In this document: positions 34,428 to 46,400 of the stretch, one piece after another
Layout: the number at the start of each line of letters is the position of its first letter
Numbering within the stretch: position 1 is the first letter of the stretch
Assembly (NCBI GenBank): GCA_902729315.2
Contig: LR746268.1
Location: 4,519,501 to 4,583,500, forward strand
Direction: 5' to 3'
DNA length: 64,000 bases
Source: Spirodela intermedia
Lineage: Eukaryota > Streptophyta > Magnoliopsida > Alismatales > Araceae
Notes under the pieces: model-generated
Seen by the model: the letters and a program-made list of their open reading frames with translations, nothing else
What the model was told of the DNA's origin: nothing
Database searches by the model: none
Made by a program: the position numbers and the translations under genes

Positions 34428-35974
34428 TCAGCTGGCGGCGCTTGAGAACTTGCAGGACCCGGCGCCTGCGCAGACAGAAGAACCCCCACAGGAGGATGAG
34501 AAGAAGAGCATGATCATCGTCAAGGTGAATTCAAGCAGGAAAGGAGGTGCGGCTTACTGGGATCTTTAATGGTCTGGGTGGCGAGGCCGTTGAAGTAGCA
34601 GGTCCCGCCGGAGCTGCGGAACTGCTGCCAGTACAAGTTGAAGGCGTAGCCGGCGTGCCACGCCGGCGAGTCTCGCCGGTAGCAGCTCCCTCCCGGGCTG
34701 ATGGCCCTGCAAGCTCCAGCCTTCACCTGCCCGCAGGCGTACGCCACCGCCGCCGCCAGCTCTGTCGTATTCCTCTCCTTCCCCGGCGCCACCACGCACC
34801 ATATCTTCCCCTTGAAGGGCTCGTTGTTCGTCGCCGCCGGCAGCGGAGCGAACGCCGCGTCCGGCTTCTTGCCGGTGAGATCGATCCCGTAGACCCCCGT
34901 CCCGTTAGGGTAGAAGATCCCCCAGTGCCTCTCAGTCCCCGGGCCGGGTTTCTGGTCCTCGTTGAACAGGGAGAAGACGAAGGTGGGGATTGTCGCCCCG
35001 GGCCTCGCCGGGGTGCCGGCTGGCGGCTTGGCGGACATCCGGCGGGCCAGGTTGCGATTAAAGATGGCGGCGTTGCGGACATTGGCACCGATCTGGTCGT
35101 AGTCGCCGCCGTTGGGCCACCCCGTCTCGGCGATGACCAGGGGGACGTCTCTGAAACCCAGGCGGGTCATGGCGGCGAAGACGGCGTCGAGCTGCTGGTC
35201 GAGGAGGTTGGTGTAGGTCAGCCCGCTGCCGGGGTCTGTGTAGGTCTTTGCCCCCTTCACCATCAGCGCGTAGTCGAGGGAGATGATGGCGGAGTTCGCC
35301 GTCCAGGGGAAGTACGGGTAGGCGTCTAGGAAGAAGAAGGAGCGGCTGCGCAGGAGGAACCGGAGCAGGGGGACCATCACCGGGTCGGCGATGTCGGAGC
35401 GGAAGACGCCGGCAGAGGGGGGGAAGGAGGTCCCCAGGACGTCCATGGCGAGGGTGGTGCCGACCTTCATGCGGCGGAGGGAGTGGGTCTTCAGGGAGCG
35501 GTGCAGTCGCTCCATGGCCCGAATGAGATGAGGCCAGGTGGAGTTGCGGATAGAGTAGTCGGAGAGGATCTCGTTTCCGACGAGGAGGAAGCGGAGTCGG
35601 ACGGAGGATCGGAAAGGGACGAGGTTGGAGGCGACCCAGAGGTCGGCGAAGGACTGATTGGCGGCGGCGGCGGGGATGAGCTGGTTGGGGAGCATGACGG
35701 AAGCTTGGAGCTCGGTGCCGGCGAGGGTGGCCAGGATGGCGGGGTTGGCGTCGTACAGCTTGACGCGGGCGGCGCCGACGGAGCGCAGGAGCTGCACGGC
35801 GCGGGAAGGAGGAGGGAGGTCGCTGCCCAGCTGGCCGTAGTTCACGCCGAGCGCGCCGCTCACGGCCGCCTGCGCAGTGACGGCGCCGACGACGACGACG
35901 ACCACCACCACCACCAGCAGCGGCAGCTGCAGATGCAGATGAATCTGGCGAAGGGGAGCCATTTGGGTTCTCAT
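34428..35974 (-). CDS. Glucan endo-1,3-beta-glucosidase, GH17 with C-terminal X8/CBM43 domain
   Basis: A secreted beta-1,3-glucanase acting on callose at the cell wall. Two exons on the minus strand: 35974-34558 and 34465-34428, giving 484 residues. The main exon could read through to a stop at 34520, but splicing at CCA/GTAAGC to the acceptor at 34466 (good pyrimidine tract) gives the ending D-P-S-A-G-S-C-K-F. That is the canonical X8 D-P-S-x3-C-x-F end, so I prefer it. A signal peptide with a Val-rich core spans about residues 1-35. The GH17 domain starts G-V-N-Y-G-Q-L-G. The acid is Glu135 in V-G-N-E and the nucleophile is Glu283 in V-I-A-E-T-G-W-P-N-G-G. The X8 domain starts at W392-C393. 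There is no hydrophobic GPI-type tail. A TATAAAA box lies at 36027-36033. A second possible start is Met5. Confidence 0.93.
34466..34557 (-). other. Last intron of the GH17/X8 gene (92 bp)
   Basis: Donor GTAAGC after the first base of a Ser codon. The acceptor CGCAG is preceded by a T/C-rich tract. Splicing restores the sixth conserved Cys of the X8 domain in standard spacing; unspliced reading gives a different tail with the Cys shifted and a stop at 34520. Confidence 0.75.
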
Positions 35975-36026
35975 TCCCAGCCTCCCTCCGATCCCGCCGT
36001 GTCCTCCCCGGCCTGAGCGAGCTGGG

Positions 36027-36033
36027 TTTTTAT
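36027..36033 (-). promoter_or_regulatory. TATA box of the GH17 gene
   Basis: A perfect TATAAAA on the minus strand, 53 bases upstream of the ATG at 35974. It implies a very short 5' leader of about 20-30 bases if used. Confidence 0.65.
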
Positions 36034-37409
36034 AGTGCTTCGCAGGTCATGTGCACAGTGGACTGGCGGCGTAGGTAGGACGGCAGAATCCAAGATGGGT
36101 AGCTGCAATGACCAGGAAGCAGCGGCCGTCTCTCTTTCTATCTCTCTGAGAGTCGTTAGGCCCCCCCCCTTCCCTCGCCCTCCCGAGTGGGTCTCCACTG
36201 TTCCGATCTGCTTTATGATATCCCTTTCTGGTTGAGGGGAAGGAAGAGGGTGACTTCCCCGATAGCAGTGGGGGAGCTAACAGAGGAGGAAGAAGAAAGG
36301 GATAGTGGGACCCACACGGCGACTCTTTCTCAGACCGGGCTTCGGGCCAGGCTGCCATGAAGCCCGGGCCCGTCCCCTTGACTCAATTTGTACTTCATTT
36401 TCGAGCCCAGACCCATAAAAAAAGCCCAACAAGACCGCCGGCCCGAAACAACCAAATCCTCGAATTGACAGCCCAACTAGAGTACCGTCACACGATTTCT
36501 TAATACGTCCGATCTAGACCGTTCGATTCGGTTGCTTCGATCCGATCATGATTCAAAGTGCAGATCAATCAATCCACACATGGCTCATCATAATCCGCCT
36601 AAAAAAATCGTATAAAATGCAAGCATAAATTTAGTTTGATTATGTAAAAATGAATAAAATGGGCAGACCGTATTTTTATTGTCGCTATTTTGCTACTGAT
36701 TTTTTTCATAATAATTAAATTCCATTTTAGTCTAATAAGCTAAGACCGTTGAAATTGGGAGGACCCATTTATCCCTTTTGCGAATTTTACCTTTTTCATG
36801 CCATTTTCTAGAATCACTAAAAGCTAATTTCTGCGCGACTTCCCTCCACCTGGCCGGCTTTTTGAAAACCCGGGCAATTCGACCGTTGACGCCGTCACTC
36901 CGGGCGAACCCTCGAACAGTGAGGGTCACGTTCGACGTGAGGGCCAGTGGAGTGCCGGTAACCTGTTCGTACAAATGCGCACAAGAGGAAATACGACTGA
37001 CCACTGGATAGACCATAAATGACTGTTGTAGCCGTTACACATGTCCCGAGGAAGAGAAGTGATAGGTCCAATAAGACGCGCTACCGGCATGTAGGTGGCT
37101 GGGAATCGGACACGTGTCATGTACTCGAATCTTAAGCACATCTCTGATGGAGGTTTATGGGCTGCTTTCTCCGGTAATGACGCGAGTCATGACAACGCTG
37201 ATAACGGCCACCAGGCAGACCGCCGGCGGACCGAGCATCGGCTGGGAAACGTCTGCCTCGTTGGCTGGTGGCCCAGCCCCCCTCCCCCCATCTCTCTCTC
37301 TCTCTCTCTTGGTTTCTTCAGGACGTCTCTATTGTTCCATTCATTGTCTCTTCCTATACCCCGCCGGTGATTCTCCGGCGAACTATTTCGAGTGAGACAG
37401 ACGTCAGTG
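36034..37409. other. Divergent promoter region between GH17 and AAE genes
   Basis: About 1.4 kb between two divergently transcribed genes. It contains a CT tract at 36128-36148, AT-rich DNA at 36590-36780, and a CT run at 37290-37310 that probably lies in the AAE 5' leader. No other coding sequence is supported. Confidence 0.5.
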
Positions 37410-40400
37410 ATGCCGAGTTGCGTCCATCCTGTGCTCGCTTCCTTTTTTCCCAACCGGCCACCGGCGTGGGGATCCGTCCGGTCTGTGTGCTTGGTTGGGG
37501 GATCCAGGGGGGTCCCGAAGGGATGCTCGAGCAGCAGCTCGTTCATTGACCGGAGACCAAGGATTCTCTGCGGGGCAGCGGTGAGGCGCTGGCGACCCTA
37601 CTCGTCGGAATTACTTTATCCTATCCGATCGCTTCATGATGGCAGTTAGGAATGGTCCTTTCCAATGGTTTTTTTATGTCTTTTCATTTACCTAGTGATT
37701 TCGGCGGGTTTAGTGTTTTTCTGTAGTAGGGTGAACGTGCCCAGGTTATCTGAGAATCAGTATGTTGCTGCATGATAGTTTTATATTATTTTTATCGCTG
37801 TGTCATGATATCTACACCTAAAATATCAGACGATGTCCTGATGTACTCGGAATATTATAGTCCACTTTCCTCTCTCTTTGAAGATCGCCGTCTGGAATCA
37901 TGATAAAATGACCTGTGATGAATCGTGCATTAACTGATTAATTGAATGCTAAGAATTGGAAATGATATACTATTTTAATTGGGTCACAAAGAGAGCTCTG
38001 CCCCTTTTTTCTGACCTTTTTGGGATATACTACATTTGAACTATGGTCTCTGGCATTTCAGCTGTTGATTTGATGTAGCGATGTGATCTATCTCGTGCAC
38101 AAGTCGTGATGTGGAACCAATATTTCCAGTTGTTCATCGTAAAAAAGAGTTTGGTTGCCTCACATTCGATTCATATATATATGTGAATAAAAAAAGCCCG
38201 TATTGGTGTGTTGATTATTATTGACTCATTGTGAGTCGCATATTCAGTATTAAAATTCAGGGATCTTTCCTTGGAAGTTACAAAAAGTATCATGTGCTTC
38301 TTAATAAAAAGTTTTGTGTTGGAGTCTGCTGTTGGGTTTATGCTACTACATTCTGGTTTAATGGTTCATGATCTGATCATAGGTGTGTGGTGATTGAGCA
38401 ATTGGATGGAGGTAAAAAAAGTTTTGCAGAAAACTAAGTTTGAATTAAGTAATTAAAAAAACATCATCTTAAATGCTTCAAACAGACTTTCTGTGAGATA
38501 AATGCTTGAAGAGTAGGGTTAATGACGTGGTGCTTTTTCAACAGTATAATGGCTATAGATTCCCTCTTAAATCTCACTTTCTCCTGTTGGCTGCAGGATA
38601 TCCTTTTTATATGCATTGCCAACAAAAAATGTTCAATTTGTTATGCTATAGGGATGTTTTTATGTAGATTAGGGGGAAGTAGAACGATGCCAGTACTGAA
38701 TTCAAGAAAATTACAGCACGAAATATCACGTTCCAGCCCCTATGATTTCAGTGCCCCCACCATGCATTATTGCCCTTGTGAAATTGTGTTGATGAGAACA
38801 TCCAATATGTCTATGTGCTGTTTGCTCGTTGTTTTGGTTATTTGTGAGAAGGTTTGAAGAAATTTTTGAGTAGCATGATTTAACAGTTCTCAGGTCTGTG
38901 TTCCAAGGCTTATTGCAGCATTCCTGTAGAGTTGGTATTATGGGTCCATCTTTTTGCATGTATGCCAATATTTCAATATACTGGATGTACATGTATTAGT
39001 GGGTGTGTATGTGTGCATTTGATTATGTTAGAAAAACAAAGAAAGAGGAAGGACGACCTCTATCACGGAGGACATAGGGGAGAACGGCAGACAACCGCCT
39101 CATTCTTTCTCTCATGTTCTAAGTCCCTTAAATAGGGACAAACCTTAGAGACACTTTCCCAAAATAGCCTTAGCCTTTTATAGTATTTCTTTAGGACATA
39201 GAACTTTCGACATTTTCCCTCAAGATGAACTTTAGAAAAGTTCATCTTGATTAAGTTGTTGATGAGCATTCACTTATTGGAAAGCGAACTGTGACGACAA
39301 TGATTTGTTGTGGTAGCAACTCATGTGACTATGACAACTTAGAACCTTCAACAGTTTACATGGGGTCCATGATTTCTCATGAACGCATTCAAGGTATGGT
39401 ACCTTCAACAGTTTATATGTGATTGATGATAGGCGTCCTTATACGGGTATTTATTTTTTTTAACCTGTGCTTCCAGGTTTCGGTTCCTTCCCCCGCTCAT
39501 GGAGCTAACAAGGCTAATTCTTTCCTGTGAGCCAAATTGAATTACACAAAATGGATATTTCAAGTATGGTCCATAAAATACTCCGTCAGTGTGTTTTCTG
39601 TGTAACCTTGATTTGATGCCAATGATTAACGGACTTAGCGGTGGTGGATGGTGGCATAGGCTTTTTCTATCATTATGGCAGCTGTGGATTGGATTGTATT
39701 GTTGTTACATAATATCTGGCCATGTTTACCTGCAAGTGATGACATGAATTCAAGGTTGTCTGCTAGTCGGTGATGAGGTTGAAGCTCTTACAATGGTGAA
39801 GTCTTCTGGAGATTTTTCATTGTTAAGATATTGCCAGTCTAATATCTTTAAATAGTCTAGAATTTGTCAAATTTTGTAAAAATCAATGTTGCTTGTATGA
39901 TAATATGTCTCGTAAGATCTCAAATGTTAGGCCAGTTATTCAGTAACATCTGGCATGGTATCCTCTGAGATGTGATACAGAGGCCTCAGGTGTCTAGCAG
40001 GCTTCCCAAAAATGGAACTTGACAGGTGAGGTAGTTGAAGAAAAGAATGCGTTTGACAGATATGCGTCTTTGGTGGTCAATCTGGGATCTGGAATTGGTG
40101 AGCATCAGTATCTGATAACAAAGCCATGAAAGAGTTGAAATATCTTGAAAAAAATATAATTAGGCTGAAGTAATTCTCTTGTGGAAGCAATATTGTGTAT
40201 GCTTTCAGGAGGGGTTTGCGTTTTGACCATGCGTTGGTCTGGATTTCTTTCCTTTAAGAATTATTGCATTTGTCTTGGATTTTGTTTTTTGGGGGATAGT
40301 TAGTTTTGTTCTTGAGCAGGATGAATTATTTCAATGTTTTCATCTTGGCCTCCTACATAATATAAGTAAATAAATGAAGGAAGTAAACTTCAGTTACTCT

Positions 40401-43400
40401 GACTTTGCTGTCTTGGTACTCATCATGATCGACAATCTTTTTTAGCTTGGCTGGTTTTGCTCTGTTAGTTATTGTTTTTTACCTTACTTTTGTCAATGAA
40501 TCATTCATAAGAGTTTGCTTCTTACGAGTGAGATTCTGCAGTTTTGATTCTGTTCTATCTGATTGTCACAGGTTATTTCTTCTGTGTCATCATTGCAGCT
40601 CATATTTTTCATAGAATTGCACTGCATATTTGTGTTATACAAAAGGTTATTTTTATTAAAAGTTTTTGTTGGGTTAATTAATGCAATAATGAACTTCTTA
40701 ACAATGTGTTTTTTTTTCTTATGATGTACAGAACAGCCATCAGCTTGAAAGCCCACAACTCAGGAGGTACTCCCCTCTACTTGAGAGTGCATTATTACCA
40801 ATCAAGGATGTGGTCTCAGGCGAGTGGAAGGCTGTTCCAGACATCTGGAAGTCAGTGGCAGAGAAATATGGAGATAAAGTAGCATTGGTGGATCCTTACC
40901 ATGATCCACCATCTGTGATGACATACAAGGAGGTACATTCTGTTCAATAATATTTTCAACAATTAATTTTCCTGATAACCATAAGTTTTGCAAATATTAA
41001 CTTTTTGGAAGCTGTCTATCTATCTATATATATAAATATGTATATATGTATATTTATATATTAGACCCAAGTTGCAGCTTTTCTTATTTAAAATAATATG
41101 CCAAAATGACCATCGACATCTTGTTTGATAAACGACCGGGATGCTTTTTTTGAGGAAAGGGTGGGGTAATTTACTAAATGAGAGCTGAAGTTAACATTCC
41201 AAATTTCCAACTTTTCCTGCTCTGTCTTTACTGTCATGAGTTTAGTTGGTCCATGATGCTTTCACTACATGTATATATTGAAATTATAAAGGATCTTTGT
41301 TTCATTTTGTAAAAAAAAAATAATTATATCATGGAGCTTCTCCACATTGTATGCTACTATCTTTTTAATATATCATTCCTTATATCCCAGATAACAACAT
41401 ATTCTGGCATTGACACTTTTCGGATTGCTGAAGGATATTTCTACTATTTTTGATATTGTAATCTTATTCTTCATGGGAGGGGGATCCAATTCGATATAGG
41501 TTCAAATTAGATCCATTTCAATGAGCATAGAATTATAATAACAGAGTGATAGAAAAGGGAAAAAAAAATACAAGGAAAATATAATCTCATTCAACACCCC
41601 CCCTCAAGCTGTTGAGTAGATATTATCCGTTCCTAGCTTGAAAATAAGTCCCTAAAAATATCAGATTGCTCAAGCCCTTGGTAAGCACATTTGGTTGCTG
41701 ATCATGTGATGATATATATATGGTGTACATATAATACAAATTTCTAGCTTATCCTTGACGAAATGCTGATATATTCCAACAGCATTTATGAGCCATATTG
41801 ATGACTAATTTATTATCGTAATAAATTTTGATAGGATCACTCAATTCAATCTTCAAATCTCCTAGAATGTCTCTTACCCATCGCTTGAAATTCAGACTTT
41901 GCATTTTGTCCCTTAGAAACGTAAATAGCCAGAGGTAGACATTCTGTTGATAATTGATCCTACTGTAAAAAATTTAAAGGCTCGTATTTGCATTATTCTG
42001 GAATAAAATCTCTCCCAGTTGTTTCTTTGCAATTAACATAACACTCTATAAGCTGGTGTAAATAAATTTTCCTAAGGTTATCATGAATTGACTTTGAACT
42101 CGCACTAACTCTGCAATGTTTGGTATTAATATCAGACAAATCATTCTGTCAACTAACTGTTGATATATTTCTCGGTTAACCACGTTATCTTCCTTTGTGT
42201 TACTGAGTGTATGTATTTGCTAGTTTACATATAGTTTTATCAATACCTTGGAGAAGATCTGTAATATATTTGTGCTGTGAAATAAAGATATTAAATTTTG
42301 TGTATGCCACTTTGATTATGAGGAAATACCTTAATTTTTTCAAAACTTTGATGTCAAATTCTTTTAATAACTGTTGTTTCAGGAGTTTTGCGTCCCCTTT
42401 ATATTCAACATGTACAAGTAACTCTTGTAAATCTGTCAAACCATGCTCTAGGTGATTGTTAGAGTTTGTACAATGATTTTTTTAATCTACATATTGAATA
42501 AACATTTGACTTCTTTTGATATCTTAGTGAAATATCCATAGATACCTCTTTTTCTTAATCCTCGTGTAGAAAAATATTTTTAACATCAAATTATTGTAGG
42601 TTCCATCCTTAGTGTGCTACCAAAATAGTTTTATAATGTTCTTTAGAACTATTGGCCTTATATTTCACATCATACACCCACTTGCAGCTAACATTTTTTT
42701 TCTAAAGCCCTCATCTCTTCATCCGTAGCTTATAGAACAAAGTGGATAAAATTGCATGGTGTCTAGGGTCATAAGAAAGACTCTATAAGATGGTAAAACG
42801 TGCTTGCATAATAGTTTTCTTGCACCCTAATTCTTTTTCTAAGAACAATAGGAAGCTTTTCATCATCATTGTTAGGTTATGGCTCAATAATGATCGTCAG
42901 AGAAGACAAGGGTAGTGTTTCATTGGTGTGGCCATTGTGTGGGCAAGGTTCATGGCTTTGTCTGGATTCAAAGGTTTTCCCTCTTCTTTGAGAGTATACT
43001 TTGCAGTTCATGTCAAAGAAGGAGAATAAGTTTTTACTCTCAGTGGGAAGTATAAATTTTCTTAATTCGTATTTATCATTGTTATTATTGACCATACTTA
43101 GATCTTCAATATAAGGTATTTTGAAATAAGGTTCATGTTTGTTGAAGGTTACATGTAGCATTTTATAAGGTTACAAGGAATTTTTTTGACAAGGGTTGAT
43201 AGCATTTATACCCCTTTCGATTTCTACAAGAAGACACATTTTAGGCCTTAAGATCTAGTTTTCCTCGAGTTTGATCATGAATATAGATAAGAAATACACG
43301 GCCAAAAATTCTAGGTACTAAGTTATTTTTGAATTTGACATTTGGATAATGTGAGGCTAATACTTCAAGGACTTTTGGACTCTAATACTTGAGTTGATGG

Positions 43401-46400
43401 ATGATTTATCAAATGGATAGCTGTCAAGACTGATACAACTGACACACTAGCCCTAAACTTGATAATTATACCAGTCTAGAAAGACTTAGGTGGGCTCGTT
43501 CAGCCCAAACTATTAGATGGGCCAATCCAACTCAGGCTCACTGAATTACATAACCTAACAGCCCTCCTCAAGCTTGTTACATGTATCATATTCTCCTCAA
43601 TTGTTCCATAGAAATTCCACCCTATGACCATTTAGAGTTCTGGTGAATTTCAGCAAGTTGATCTTTGGAGTTAAAATTTACAATGGCGATTATTGTGTTT
43701 CTCTTTGATGAAGCGACAGTCACTACTTCAATGTGTTTTGTCCTCATGAAAAATAAAGGATTAGAGGCAATATGGATCACTGCCTAGTTATAACATTTGA
43801 GCTCTATAAGACCTAGATGAGGGAAGCCAAGTTCTTTAAGAAGATATAAGTTCACATATAGTGTGCATGCACTATTGTCTTGTATTCTGTTCAGCACTTG
43901 ATCGTGAGATTACAGATTGTTTCTTACTTTTCTAAAACAGGGTTGCCACTATGAGAAATATAATATAAGATATTGCCTTATCAGCATCTTAAAAGCCTTG
44001 GACAATTGGATGACCTAGTTTTGCTTACCTAGATTTTGTTGTACAACAGTCCTTTACCTATATTTCTTTTGAGATATCTCAATATTTACATAATTGCATC
44101 TAGATGTTTGTTGTACTGTCGTTATATGAATTGACTAAATACACTAACATTAAAAGAAATATTTGTTAGAGTGATGATCAAATAATTCAATTTACCAACT
44201 AGACGTCTGTCTGTACCTCAGATTCTCCAATACATGAGTGGTAGTTGGTTTTGTACCTAACATATCAATTTCTACAAGGAGATTAAGGGCATACGTTTGC
44301 TGGTTAATTGGAATCTCCTTGGATCAGAAAACCTCAACCTCAACCTCAACCTCAATCCCTCAATCTCCTTGGTTAGAAATTGCACTTGTAAGAATTCTTC
44401 GAGTTGAGAAATGCCTACTTGATCAAATTTCTTTGACCGTGGGAATACATAGAAAATTTTCCACTAATTTTTGGACCCATGGTGCTCGGCAGCTATGATT
44501 TAATGATTGCCTCCTCTTTCCATTGGCGATATTGGAGATCAGTAACATCAAGAGTGAGACCAATTAAGTGATTGAATTTTTCTCTCTTCATGTCAACACT
44601 ACTATATATTCACACCACCAGGGTAAGTGCCTGCCACCTATTCTGAACCGTGCAGAAATTTTATGCAATTTTAAATGTAGCATAGACTGGTCTAATACTG
44701 GGTGTCTGTACATAGAAACGATGTCTACAACGTTAGACATAAAATATTGTGTGAAAATAAATTGTTCCAATTGGGACGAAGGTGATAGGTGTAACTGCCA
44801 AGAACTCTCATTCTTCTCTTTTTACCAAATCTTAAGAAGGGGAGAAACAGTTTTTAACACTTCCTAATTAGCTCTTTATGGGTGAAATATGATTTACAGG
44901 CTTTGAAGAGTGAATCATTTTTCAGACTGAATTACAAAGGGCAGATGGTCCCAGTTCCACATGTCCTGGCTCTGTTGATTCTCTGGGTTATTTACCCTTA
45001 TTTCCAATGACTGAGGATACTTCCTTGTGATTTAGTCTGGAATACCTTACTATGCCAGTTATCTTATGGCTTTCATACTCATAATAAAAAGAGCATCTAC
45101 TTTTCTAGTCCACATATTTATTTCATTTATTTTTTCTTTTATGGCAGCTTGAGCAGGAGATTTTAAATTTTTCAGAAGGTCTAAGAACTATCGGACTTAA
45201 TCCAGATGAGAAGATTGCATTATTTGCTGATAATTCTTGTCGATGGTTAGTTGCTGATCAAGGTTAGTATTCTTTTTTCTAAGTTTATATTATAAGTGGC
45301 CATTATTTTTCAAAGTAGGTGCTTAATCTTTTCTTTATTCTATTATTTATACTCTATGGTCGAGTGTTTGGTTAATTACTTTCCTTGTCATCATTTGGCC
45401 ACCTTTTACATGATTAGGAGCTAGTGTGTGTTCAGTTGCTGGGCACTTCAGGATAGTACTTTCTCATCATCACTTCGGGCTCATGCATAATACTACACAA
45501 GAGACCAACGGGTGACTTATCGGATTTTTTTTTTGCCATTGTCGTCCATAGTCAATGTGGAAAATCGTAGATTTGGAGGAGAAACAAGTAAAACCTGAAA
45601 ACCCTCGGTGAGATAAAGGGGAGAATAGGTGAAATAGACTCCCAAAACCCATAGGCCAAATAGCAAATAATCTTTTATTTCGAGCACATTCATGCTAAAG
45701 GGCAACATTACATATGAGCTCAGTAGTAGATGTTATAGCGAGCCTAAAATGAACCTGAGATTTTAAGATCCCGAGAGGAAAACAGATGACTCACAAGCAC
45801 CTTTAGATCTGGCTGGTGGGTAATGTCTTAAAAAGTGTATACAAATAACTTTGAAATAAATTCAAGTATATCGAATAATGTACTCAAGGAAAACAAGCCC
45901 AGTTAGTTCATTCGAACATTTCGTGTTGTAAGGTTTGATTGGTTGGAAGGTGATGATACTGGTCTAAGGTATCAGATGTGTGAGGTTGGTGGCCGTATTT
46001 ACCTGAATCGTGATAGGCAGTATGAATAAGAATAGAGTGGAAGAGAGAAACAATGATGCTTACTGATGTAATATGGGAAAGGGAATTGACTTGCGTCGTT
46101 GCCACTGGTTACATATTGGACAAGAGTTTCCTCTGCCCTAAAATAACGAAAAAGTAAATAAAAGACCACTGCAAGTTACTGTTTTTCCTGCTCAAGACTT
46201 TCAATTGTACGCATTGCAACTTGTATAGAGGGATAACAAATCAATGGTAATTCTATTTTATGATGTCCATTATCTTTATTTGGTTTGACGTGGCCATCAA
46301 TTCACCCTAACTACCACTCAAGCTCGTCAGAGTCTTGTATGCTGCAGCAAGAACATCAGCAAAGTAAGTCTCAATAAGCACATTCAAGCCAGAGAAGGAA

